NCBI GenBank assembly: GCA_018436595.1
Contig: JAHDLC010000036.1
Location: 1 to 64,000, forward strand
From: Synergistaceae bacterium
Lineage (GTDB): Bacteria > Synergistota > Synergistia > Synergistales > Aminobacteriaceae
DNA: 64,000 nt
Direction: 5' to 3'
Each line of letters starts with the position of its first letter. Within the stretch, counting starts at the first letter, position 1. Both the position numbers and the translations under genes were made by a program. A model generated the notes under the pieces. The model worked only from the letters and a program-made list of their open reading frames with translations, did no database searches and was not told the DNA's origin. This document shows, piece after piece, positions 16,544 through 23,014 of the stretch.

Positions 16544-16716
16544 GATTTAGAAACCAAATGAGGGAAGAGTGATTTTTCCACTGACCTGAGATTATCCGAA
16601 TCTTTATGAAAAATAATCGAACGTGTAAAACAAGACCCATCCAAATTTTCAGAGAGAGAATCAACTTGACCTGAAACAAGCACCAGGAGAGACGCTGTTT
16701 CTAAGCAAAGCAACAT
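16540..16716 (-). CDS. Small ORF heading the restriction operon
   Basis: This 58-aa reading frame is supported by context. A strong AAAGGAGG lies 5 nt before the ATG at 16716, and its stop overlaps the DUF2806 start (ATGA). The protein begins with a hydrophobic stretch (LLCLETASLLVLVSGQV) and ends with a charged tail (HKDSDNLRSVEKSLFPHLVSKS). It could be a small protein partner or a leader that couples translation to the DUF2806 gene. I recognise no family. Confidence 0.55.
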   Translation of the reverse strand: MLLCLETASLLVLVSGQVDSLSENLDGSCFTRSIIFHKDSDNLRSVEKSLFPHLVSKS

Positions 16717-16871
16717 ACTTCCTCCTTTCACCTACCACTCACCATTTTACGCTACGACAGCTGCACTTGACCATTGAATAATATCAAATTCCATCAAGTA
16801 TAACACCAAAGATTCGAACATTCTGTCAGCTTCCGTGCTCCATCGCCAATCATCCCACCGGCATTTCGGGG

Positions 16872-16900
16872 TTGACAGAACCGGAATGCTCGGGTACTAT
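16872..16900 (+). promoter_or_regulatory. Promoter of the first attenuator
   Basis: TTGACA at 16872-16877 and TACTAT at 16895-16900 are separated by 17 nt. Transcription would start near 16907, 37 nt before the leader peptide start codon. The consensus -35 and good spacing support a sigma-70-type promoter. Confidence 0.75.
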
Positions 16901-16943
16901 GCTCCCTAAACTTTTTCACCAGCCGGGAGAGGAGGATACGCAC

Positions 16944-17030
16944 GTGACACGGATTTCTCAGCCATTACTTTCAGCCGTTCTTAACGCCATGATGATGCGC
17001 AGCGACCCTCCTGGAGCCGGGGGCGCCTAG
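16944..17030 (+). CDS. Leader peptide with a Met-Met-Met run (attenuator 1)
   Basis: This 28-codon ORF starts with GTG after GAGAGGAGGAT and begins MTRISQPLLSAVL. Its last part is NAMMMRSDPPGAGGA and it ends in TAG. Three consecutive ATG codons (16989-16997) are the obvious sensing codons. The following GACCCTCC (17004-17011, Asp-Pro-Pro) can pair with GGGGGTC in the terminator (17057-17063). A second leader at 21641-21730 shares the RBS, the length, the SxDPPGxxGA-like end and the same 53-nt spacing, which argues that both are translated and regulatory. Confidence 0.78.
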   Translation: MTRISQPLLSAVLNAMMMRSDPPGAGGA

Positions 17031-17052
17031 TTTCGCGCGTCTTTTGAGCTTC

Positions 17053-17097
17053 AGCCGGGGGTCTTCGGAAACATCGAAGGCCCCCGGCTTTTTTTTA
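17053..17097 (+). terminator. Attenuator terminator 1
   Basis: AGCCGGGGGTCTTCG at 17053-17067 pairs with CGAAGGCCCCCGGCT at 17075-17089, a perfect 15-bp stem, followed by eight T residues. It ends 34 nt before the ATG of the 418-aa gene, so read-through is required for expression. In leader 1 an extra copy of AGCCGGGGGC at 17015-17024 could also pair with the 3' arm. Confidence 0.9.
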
Positions 17098-17130
17098 TGG
17101 AAAAAACACACTACGAGGAGGTTTTTTGCA

Positions 17131-18387
17131 ATGCAGAACAGCGTGTTCCAGATCAGCGGAGAAACAGTTAAGCACCTTAATTCTTTCCTTTCCGATCCCG
17201 CAAACGGGGCGGTTTCGGACCTCAGGAGGATCGTGGCGAAGTTCGGCTCGGTGAGCGAGATCAACGAGCGGGCCCGGGAAGCGGGAAAAGTGGAAAATCT
17301 CGTCAAAAAACTGGAACGGATCAATTCCCCCCACGTAAAGGACCTTGAATGGCTCGCGGAGATCCGCGACGGGGGGAAGCTGGTCTCTCTGTCAGACTAC
17401 CGGGCACGGATCAACCCCGGCCGGCCTTCATGGGACTATGACCATTCCCGGGCGGCGACCCTGGAGATCAGCGCTCTGCAGTATTTCCCCTGGCTTCTCG
17501 CCGAAGTTCGCCAGTGCGTGGAAAAGGGGGAGGTGCTCCCCGGCAGGTTCATCCGGGTACGGAAGATGAAAGAGCAGGAAGCGGATGGGGGCGACCTTCC
17601 CGCCGTTCACGCCGCCCTGAAAATTCTCGGCGCCTCCTGCGTGGAAACCCTGGACACCAAGGGCGTGGACGGTTCAAACGTCCACCTCGGCGGGCCCGAG
17701 ACCATCACGGGCTACTTCGGCGGCATCGGCCAGCCCAACAGCCACCCTCTGCGGTGGGTGGAGGAAGCGCTGTACTACTACGTGAACTACGGTGTGGACG
17801 AGATCCTCAACATCAATCCCGGGACGGTGTTCCTGGGCTACCTGCTCTACCGCATGGGCGTGGACATCCGGTTCAAAATCTCCGTTTTCATGGGGAACGA
17901 CAACCCCTATGCGGTTCTCTGGACCCTGCTTGCGGCCCGGCTGTTCGCCCGGGAGGACGGAAGCACCCCCCTGGCAGGCTTCAATCTTTCCAACTCCATC
18001 GACGACGTCCACCTTGCGAAGGCCGCGGAAATCCGCAGATCCCTCGGCCTGGAGGACCACGTGCGGATCGAACACCATATTACGGAGACCTGGAAGAGCA
18101 TCGTCCGCCAACCCTACAACCGCCGGGACGGACTTCTGGAGCTGGTGAAGACGGTACCCAACATTTCGGCGAAACATGAGGGGGGCAACCCGGAGGACGA
18201 GCAGACCCTCGCCCATCCGTCGGATATCCTCGACTACTTCCGGGAGAAAAAAGAAATCGAGTCGGCAGGGGAGATGGACGCCCTCACCCAAAACTTCCTG
18301 CTGAAGCACAAGGCTGCGAACGACACGGCGGCGGTCCTCACGAAGGCGGGGCTCTCCTTCGTGGCGGCGGGAGCTCACAGGCTCTAG
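17131..18387 (+). CDS. Conserved protein of unknown function under Met-codon attenuation
   Basis: I do not recognise the family of this 418-aa protein. It has no signal peptide or membrane segment. The N-terminal 100 residues are helical (ISGETVKHLNSFL, SVSEINERAREAGKVENLVKKL). The larger part looks like an alpha/beta barrel, with striking conserved-looking blocks: DTKGVDGSNVHLGGPETITGYFGGIGQPNSHP, YYVNYGVDEILNINPGTVFLGYLLYRMG, FMGNDNPYAVLWTLLAARLF, GFNLSNSIDD, RIEHHITETWKSIVRQPYNRR and SAKHEGGNPEDEQTLAHP. Several His, Asp and Glu residues could hold a metal. The ATG at 17131 follows GAGGAGG. The gene is single-copy in its unit, with an attenuator before it and a terminator after it. The Met-rich leader suggests a role in methionine metabolism; that is inference. 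Confidence 0.85.
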   Translation: MQNSVFQISGETVKHLNSFLSDPANGAVSDLRRIVAKFGSVSEINERAREAGKVENLVKKLERINSPHVKDLEWLAEIRDGGKLVSLSDYRARINPGRPSWDYDHSRAATLEISALQYFPWLLAEVRQCVEKGEVLPGRFIRVRKMKEQEADGGDLPAVHAALKILGASCVETLDTKGVDGSNVHLGGPETITGYFGGIGQPNSHPLRWVEEALYYYVNYGVDEILNINPGTVFLGYLLYRMGVDIRFKISVFMGNDNPYAVLWTLLAARLFAREDGSTPLAGFNLSNSIDDVHLAKAAEIRRSLGLEDHVRIEHHITETWKSIVRQPYNRRDGLLELVKTVPNISAKHEGGNPEDEQTLAHPSDILDYFREKKEIESAGEMDALTQNFLLKHKAANDTAAVLTKAGLSFVAAGAHRL

Positions 18388-18403
18388 AAACAGCCGGTTC
18401 TTC

Positions 18404-18439
18404 GGGGGCGGCAGAGTCCGCCCCCTTTCTTTCCTTTTG
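18404..18439 (+). terminator. Intrinsic terminator after the 418-aa gene
   Basis: GGGGGCGG (18404-18411) and CCGCCCCC (18418-18425) form an 8-bp GC stem with a CAGAGT loop, followed by TTTCTTTCCTTTT. It closes the single-gene unit 16 nt after the stop codon. Confidence 0.85.
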
Positions 18440-18451
18440 TAATGATCAGAA

Positions 18452-18480
18452 TTGACAGAATCAAATCGATTTTATATGAT
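18452..18480 (+). promoter_or_regulatory. Promoter of the symporter-amidohydrolase operon
   Basis: TTGACA at 18452-18457 and TATGAT at 18475-18480 are 17 nt apart. Predicted transcription start is near 18487, leaving a leader of about 140 nt before the symporter gene. Confidence 0.75.
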
Positions 18481-18627
18481 GCCTTCCGTCATATCCTGAC
18501 AGCGATCTGTTCATCAGATGACCGGACGGGAGGGCGATACGACGGAAAAAAGCCTGGCACCACCTGCGGAACCCTGTTGTGATTTTTACGAGGACAGCAT
18601 CGGACAACACGCCGGGAGGTGAAGCAC

Positions 18628-20013
18628 GTGCAGGTAACGTTCGCTTTTTACTGCGTCATAGCCTATCTGCTGGTCATCACAGTCGTCGGAATTTATTACG
18701 GGAAAAAGGTCAAAACCCAGGAGGACTATTCCGTGGCGGGGCGGTCCCTTCCGACTCCCATCCTCATCGGAACCCTCATGGCTACCTGGATGGGAGCGGG
18801 AACGGTCCTCGGCGGACCCGCCGCAAGCGGATACCAATACGGCCTCATGGCCGCCATCGCCTTTTCCATGGGATCCCCGGTGGGCCAGTTCGTCCTCTCC
18901 TTCGTCGCGAAGAAGATCCGGCGGATGAACGCCCAGACGGTACCTGAAGTTATCGAGAAGGTCTACGGCAGCCTTGCCCGCGTTCTCGCCACAGTCATCA
19001 TCATGCTCGCCTACATCGGGATCGTCGCCTACCAGTACAAGGGCGTGGGACTCATCCTGAACTCCATCCTCGGCGTCCCGGAAAATATCGGAACCCTCAT
19101 CGCCTTCGGCGTCATCGTGGTGACCGCCCTCTTCGGAGGCCTGTACTCGGTGGCGTACACCGACTTCCTGAGCTGCTGCATGATGATGGCCGGCCTCTTC
19201 ATCGGCGTGCCCATGGCGATCTCCATGGCCGGGGGCTGGAGCTGGGTGGCGGCGAACATCCCTCCGGGACATCTCGGATTCGGCTCCATTTCCTTCCCCC
19301 AGCTTCTCGGTTTCTTCTTCCCGGTGTTCTTCTACGTCATGGGCGACCAGAACATGTACCAGCGCTTCTTCGCGGCGAAGGATGAAAAAACGGCCATGCA
19401 GAGCGGCATCGGCTGGATGCTGGGATGCACGGCCACCTACTTCTTCGTGGCCGCCGCCGCCATCGCCGCCCGGGCCCTCTATCCGAACATCAACGCGGCC
19501 CAGTCCTTTGTCCACCTGGCGACCCACGGGATGCCCACCATCATCGGGGGGATCTGCGTAGCGGCCATTACGGCCTTCATCGTGACCACGGCGAACTCGT
19601 TCCTTCTTTCCGTGGGAGTGAACATGAGCTGGGACGTGTACGCCCGCTTCGTCAATCCGGAGGCACCCACGGAAAAGAAGCTCTTCGTCTCCAGAGCCAG
19701 CGTTCTGGGCCTGGGCATACTGGCCTACGTGGTCATCCAGTACTACCCTGAACTCCTCATCCTCCAGCAGTACACCTATACCATGTACGGCGCCGCCATT
19801 ACTCCGGCCCTTCTCGCTGCGGTCATGTTCCCCGAGAGGATCACCCCCCTGGGAGGGGTCGTCTCCATCTTCACCGGCGGAGCCGTCACCATCGCATGGG
19901 AAACCGCGAAAACCGCGGGCTGGGCCGTGGCGAAAACCTATCCGCCGGTGCTTATTGCGGCTCCCCTTGCCATACTGGCGCTGATCATTTTCAGGAAGAA
20001 CGGGAAAAAGTAA
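18628..20013 (+). CDS. Sodium:solute symporter (SSS) family transporter
   Basis: This roughly 461-aa membrane protein has about 13 hydrophobic segments. It begins with the typical SSS first helix and GIYYGKKVKTQEDYSVAGRSLPTPILIGTLMATWMGAGTVLGG, in which the RSLP and ATWMGAGT stretches match the sodium- and substrate-binding start of the family. The segment ALFGGLYSVAYTDFLSCCMM is the SSS signature. Of two in-frame GTG codons, 18628 has GGAGG at 8 nt, while the one at 18619 overlaps the RBS. It is followed after 19 nt by an amidohydrolase gene, so the imported compound is probably the substrate of that enzyme. The substrate itself is unknown. Confidence 0.92.
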   Translation: MQVTFAFYCVIAYLLVITVVGIYYGKKVKTQEDYSVAGRSLPTPILIGTLMATWMGAGTVLGGPAASGYQYGLMAAIAFSMGSPVGQFVLSFVAKKIRRMNAQTVPEVIEKVYGSLARVLATVIIMLAYIGIVAYQYKGVGLILNSILGVPENIGTLIAFGVIVVTALFGGLYSVAYTDFLSCCMMMAGLFIGVPMAISMAGGWSWVAANIPPGHLGFGSISFPQLLGFFFPVFFYVMGDQNMYQRFFAAKDEKTAMQSGIGWMLGCTATYFFVAAAAIAARALYPNINAAQSFVHLATHGMPTIIGGICVAAITAFIVTTANSFLLSVGVNMSWDVYARFVNPEAPTEKKLFVSRASVLGLGILAYVVIQYYPELLILQQYTYTMYGAAITPALLAAVMFPERITPLGGVVSIFTGGAVTIAWETAKTAGWAVAKTYPPVLIAAPLAILALIIFRKNGKK

Positions 20014-20032
20014 CCATAAGGAGGAGAAAGCA

Positions 20033-21256
20033 ATGAACCTCATTCTTTTTACCAACGCGACGCTTCTTGACTGTACGGGAAGCGACCCGGTTTTTCCTGC
20101 GTGGGTCGTTGCGGAGGACGGTGTCATTCGGGAAGTCGGGACTGGCTCCGCCCCGCACATCGCCGGAGCGGAAACGACGGACTGCGGGGGGAAAACCCTG
20201 ATGCCGGGCCTCATCGACGGGCATATGCACGCCTCGCTCTTCACCAACGACCTGGGGGAGCTTCACCGGAAAATCCTTCCCTCGACGGCGTGCTTCAGGG
20301 CGGCAAAAATTCTCGAGGATACGCTCATGCAGGGCTTCACCACCATCCGTGACGCCGGGGGCATCGATGCCGGCTTCCGGGAGGCCCAGAAGCAGGGGCT
20401 CATCACCGCCCCGAAAATGCAGGTATGCGGCCGGGCCATCTCCATGACCGGCGGCCATGCGGATCCGCGCCTTCCCACCGAGATAGCTCCTCCCGTCACC
20501 GTGGGAATGCTGGGCGTCATCGCCGACGGCGTGGACGAGGTGAGAAAGGCCGCCAGAGAACAGCTCCGTCTGGGGGCCGACTACATCAAGGTCATGGCCG
20601 GAGGGGGCTGCGCCAGCGCCGCCGACGAGCCCGACACGGTCCAGTACTCTCCCGAGGAGCTGGCAGCCATTGTCTACGAGGCGAAGGCTGCGGGCAAAAC
20701 GGTGCTCACCCACAACTACTCCACCCGGAGCATGAAGATGTGCGCCGAAGCGGGAGTCCACAGCATCGAGCACGGCAACTACCTCGACAGGGAGACGGCC
20801 CGGATTCTCAGGGAACACGGATGCTGGCTGGTGCCCACCATGGCCACCTACGAGATCATGGCCTCAAGGGGCGAGGAATTCGGCATCCCGTCCTATTTCC
20901 TGCGGAAGATGAAGGAAGTGCAGAAGCACTCGGAAAACGCCCTTGCCATCGCTTTCGAGGAGGGACTGAAGATCGGCTCGGGCTCCGACATGGTGGGCTC
21001 GGGGCAGCCCTTCAAGGCCCTTGAGATCGAGCTGAAGGCCAGGGTCATGGGCCCAATGAAGGCCATCCTCTGCACCACCCGGGACAACGCGGAACTTATG
21101 GGACTGTCCGACCGGGTGGGAACCATCGAGGCGGGCAAATGCGCCGACTTCATTCTCGTGGACGGAGACCCCCTGAAGGACGTCAGGATTTTCCAGAACA
21201 GGGAGAAGATCCTGGCTATCGTCCAGGACGGCAAATTCATCAAGAAAACGCTCTGA
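20033..21256 (+). CDS. Amidohydrolase family protein (imidazolonepropionase/prolidase-like)
   Basis: This 407-aa metal-dependent hydrolase has the composite beta and TIM-barrel fold of the amidohydrolase superfamily. Motifs are GLIDGHMHASLF (HxH metal ligands), TTIRDAGG, a Lys in GADYIKVMAGGG (probable carbamylated metal bridge), TVLTHNYSTRSMKMC, SIEHGNYLD and the catalytic Asp in IGSGSDMVG. The ending GTIEAGKCADFILVDGDPLKD is typical of the family. The sequence resembles the group that includes Xaa-Pro dipeptidases and imidazolonepropionases. It is co-transcribed with the upstream SSS symporter and is followed by an intrinsic terminator. Confidence 0.9.
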   Translation: MNLILFTNATLLDCTGSDPVFPAWVVAEDGVIREVGTGSAPHIAGAETTDCGGKTLMPGLIDGHMHASLFTNDLGELHRKILPSTACFRAAKILEDTLMQGFTTIRDAGGIDAGFREAQKQGLITAPKMQVCGRAISMTGGHADPRLPTEIAPPVTVGMLGVIADGVDEVRKAAREQLRLGADYIKVMAGGGCASAADEPDTVQYSPEELAAIVYEAKAAGKTVLTHNYSTRSMKMCAEAGVHSIEHGNYLDRETARILREHGCWLVPTMATYEIMASRGEEFGIPSYFLRKMKEVQKHSENALAIAFEEGLKIGSGSDMVGSGQPFKALEIELKARVMGPMKAILCTTRDNAELMGLSDRVGTIEAGKCADFILVDGDPLKDVRIFQNREKILAIVQDGKFIKKTL

Positions 21257-21277
21257 GGGCTGTTAGAAAGCGCTTCC

Positions 21278-21308
21278 GGGGGCGGCAGGATCCGCCCCCT
21301 CTTTTTTT
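21278..21308 (+). terminator. Intrinsic terminator after the amidohydrolase gene
   Basis: GGGGGCGG and CCGCCCCC (21278-21299) form a stem with a CAGGAT loop, followed by CTTTTTTT. It is nearly the same sequence as the terminator at 18404 after the 418-aa gene. Confidence 0.88.
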
Positions 21309-21349
21309 GCCGCAGTCCCGGGCAGAAAGACTGTCTCCCCGGCTTCCGC

Positions 21350-21518
21350 CGCCCAAATCCGAAGCTTTTGCTAGCAGAGGGAGTGTCGCTGGGCACAGCG
21401 CCCGGACCGAGAAACCGACAAGGATGTCGGTTTCAGGTGCAGTTGTCAAGGACGACAATCTGCACCGGCGGCCCAAGCGAGCACCGGTGACGCTCCCCGC
21501 TGCCTGCGGATTTGGGCG
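21350..21518. other. Large nested inverted-repeat element with AGGA-loop hairpins
   Basis: The outer arms CGCCCAAATCCG (21350-21361) and CGGATTTGGGCG (21507-21518) pair perfectly. Inside them a second helix joins about 21374-21387 with 21490-21502. The centre has three hairpins: CGCTG-GGCA-CAGCG (21388-21401), GAAACCGACA-AGGA-TGTCGGTTTC (21411-21434) and GGTGCAG..TTGTC-AAGGAC-GACAATCTGCACC (21437-21466). No ORF with an RBS is present. It could be a structured RNA or a small non-coding mobile repeat. It lies between a terminator and a promoter and has no obvious promoter of its own. Confidence 0.6.
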
Positions 21519-21572
21519 CCGCAAATGCACTTGATTTTCTCTCTGCTTTGCTAAAAATGTGAAGTTTTCCCG

Positions 21573-21601
21573 TTGACAGGGGGCCTTTCGGGGCGTATCA
21601 T
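21573..21601 (+). promoter_or_regulatory. Promoter of the second attenuator (aspartokinase operon)
   Basis: TTGACA at 21573-21578 and TATCAT at 21596-21601 are separated by 17 nt. This is the same layout as the promoter at 16872, and the leader peptide begins 39 nt after the -10 box in place of 43. Confidence 0.78.
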
Positions 21602-21640
21602 CCTTGTCAATTTCAGCCTGACCGGAAAGGAGACGCCGCC

Positions 21641-21730
21641 GTGAGCATGAAACCAGCAGTTCCCCATCATCCCGCAGCCTGTGCCATGACGATGACTAGC
21701 GGCGACCCTCCTGGAGAGGTCGGCGCCTGA
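21641..21730 (+). CDS. Leader peptide with a Met-Thr-Met-Thr run (attenuator 2)
   Basis: This 29-codon ORF starts at GTG 8 nt after AAAGGAG and begins MSMKPAVPHH. It ends ACAMTMTSGDPPGEVGA and TGA. ATG ACG ATG ACT at 21686-21697 places two Met and two Thr codons just before GACCCTCC (21704-21711), which can pair with the terminator arm GGGGGTC (21757-21763). Met and Thr are the end products of the pathway encoded downstream, so the codon choice fits ribosome-mediated attenuation. Confidence 0.82.
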   Translation: MSMKPAVPHHPAACAMTMTSGDPPGEVGA

Positions 21731-21752
21731 TCCGTTGTGCACCGACAGCTTC

Positions 21753-21792
21753 AGCCGGGGGTCTTCGTACAGAAGGCCCCCGGCTTTTTTTA
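21753..21792 (+). terminator. Attenuator terminator 2
   Basis: AGCCGGGGGTCTTC (21753-21766) pairs with GAAGGCCCCCGGCT (21772-21785) in a perfect 14-bp stem, followed by TTTTTTT. It ends 23 nt before the aspartokinase start. The stem sequence is the same as in attenuator 1. Confidence 0.92.
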
Positions 21793-21814
21793 TTCTGCGA
21801 AAGGGGGAAAGCCC

Positions 21815-23014
21815 GTGTGGAACAAGGGAGAAGGCGTAGTGCTCAAGTTCGGGGGAACGTCGGTGGCGAACCCTGAAAGGATCAGGGCCGGGGCAGGCCG
21901 GATCGCCGGTTTTTTCCGCTCGGGTCTCAGGGTGGCCGTGGTGGTGTCCGCCATGGGAAGCACCACCAACAGCCTGATCGCCCTCTCGGGTGAAACCTCG
22001 GGCGGGACGCCGGACAGAAGGGAGCTGGACCAGCTTCTTGCCACGGGGGAGCAGCAGTCGGCGGCCCTTATGGCCATGGAGCTCGGAAGGCAGGGATGCC
22101 CTGCGGTTTCCTTCACCGGCGCCCAGGCGGGATTTCTCGCCGGGGGTCCCTGGGGGGAGGGGCGCATCCTGTCCGTCAACCCGGTCCGGGTGGAAGAAGC
22201 CTGCGCCTCCGGGCGGGTTGCCGTGGTGACGGGGTTCCAGGCTGCTACAGCCTCTGGTGACACCATCACCCTGGGGCGGGGCGGGTCGGACCTTTCGGCC
22301 ATCGCCCTGGCGGGAGCCCTGGGAGCGGATTCATGCCGCATTTTCACCGACGTGGACGGGGTATTCTCGGCGGATCCCAGGAAGGTCCCCGGGGCGTTGA
22401 GGATCGGGCGGATCTCCTGGGAGGAATGCCTCGAAATGACTTTCCTCGGGGCGAAGGTGATGCAGTCCCGGAGCATCGAGATGGCGGAACGGCTGGAGCT
22501 GCCCCTGTGGGTGGGCTCCGGCGAAGGGGAGGGAACGTGGATCATGGGAAGAACGGTGGATGAGGCATTTCGGGCGTGTGCTGTGGTGTCGGACGAAAAT
22601 ATCGCCCTTCTTTCAGCGGAGGGATGCGGGAACGGAGGCTGTGACGTGGCGGAGGAGTTTTTCCTGCGGGGCATCCATATTCTGGCCGCCGCGGAACGGG
22701 GGTGTCCCTTGTTTTATATCCGCCGGGAGCGGCTGGAGGAAGCGGCGGAGATATGCCGCAGGATGTCGGGGAAATCTCCATCGGTGAACCCCGGTGCGGC
22801 GAGGGTCTCCGTGGTGGGGCCCGGGGCGGGAAACCACCCCGAGATCGGCAGGGCCATGCTGAAGGTCCTCGGCCGACTCGGCGCTCCGGCGCACCTTCTG
22901 ACCTCTTCGGGGCTCTCCGTAAGCTGCTTTGTGGATGAAAAGGACGCGCAGCCCGCGCTCCGCGCCCTGCACGAAGAATTCATCGAAAAGAAAGGGGAAT
23001 TTCAATGCGCGTAG
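21815..23014 (+). CDS. lysC: Aspartate kinase
   Basis: Aspartokinase phosphorylates aspartate, the first step toward Thr, Met and Lys. The 399-aa protein has the amino-acid kinase domain (VLKFGGTSVANPERI at the start, VVVSAMGSTTNSLIAL, TLGRGGSDLSAIALAGALGA, FTDVDGVFSADPR) and C-terminal ACT regulatory domains from about residue 255. The start is a GTG at 21815, preceded by AAGGGGG and placed just after the attenuator terminator; upstream in-frame codons would run through the terminator. It overlaps the homoserine dehydrogenase gene by 10 nt. Expression is probably controlled by the Met/Thr leader, and activity by the ACT domains. Confidence 0.94.
   Translation: MWNKGEGVVLKFGGTSVANPERIRAGAGRIAGFFRSGLRVAVVVSAMGSTTNSLIALSGETSGGTPDRRELDQLLATGEQQSAALMAMELGRQGCPAVSFTGAQAGFLAGGPWGEGRILSVNPVRVEEACASGRVAVVTGFQAATASGDTITLGRGGSDLSAIALAGALGADSCRIFTDVDGVFSADPRKVPGALRIGRISWEECLEMTFLGAKVMQSRSIEMAERLELPLWVGSGEGEGTWIMGRTVDEAFRACAVVSDENIALLSAEGCGNGGCDVAEEFFLRGIHILAAAERGCPLFYIRRERLEEAAEICRRMSGKSPSVNPGAARVSVVGPGAGNHPEIGRAMLKVLGRLGAPAHLLTSSGLSVSCFVDEKDAQPALRALHEEFIEKKGEFQCA

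Noticed and set aside
16944-17097. T-box or SAM riboswitch as the explanation of the leader region
   Set aside because: The region is too short and lacks T-box (TGGNACCGCG-like) or SAM-riboswitch conserved cores, while a translated leader with an RBS and a paired antiterminator explains it fully.
18586-20247. 553-aa minus-strand ORF opposite the symporter
   Set aside because: It is a low-complexity His/Gly/Asp/Glu-rich shadow frame of the SSS gene and the start of the amidohydrolase gene, with no RBS and no recognisable domain.
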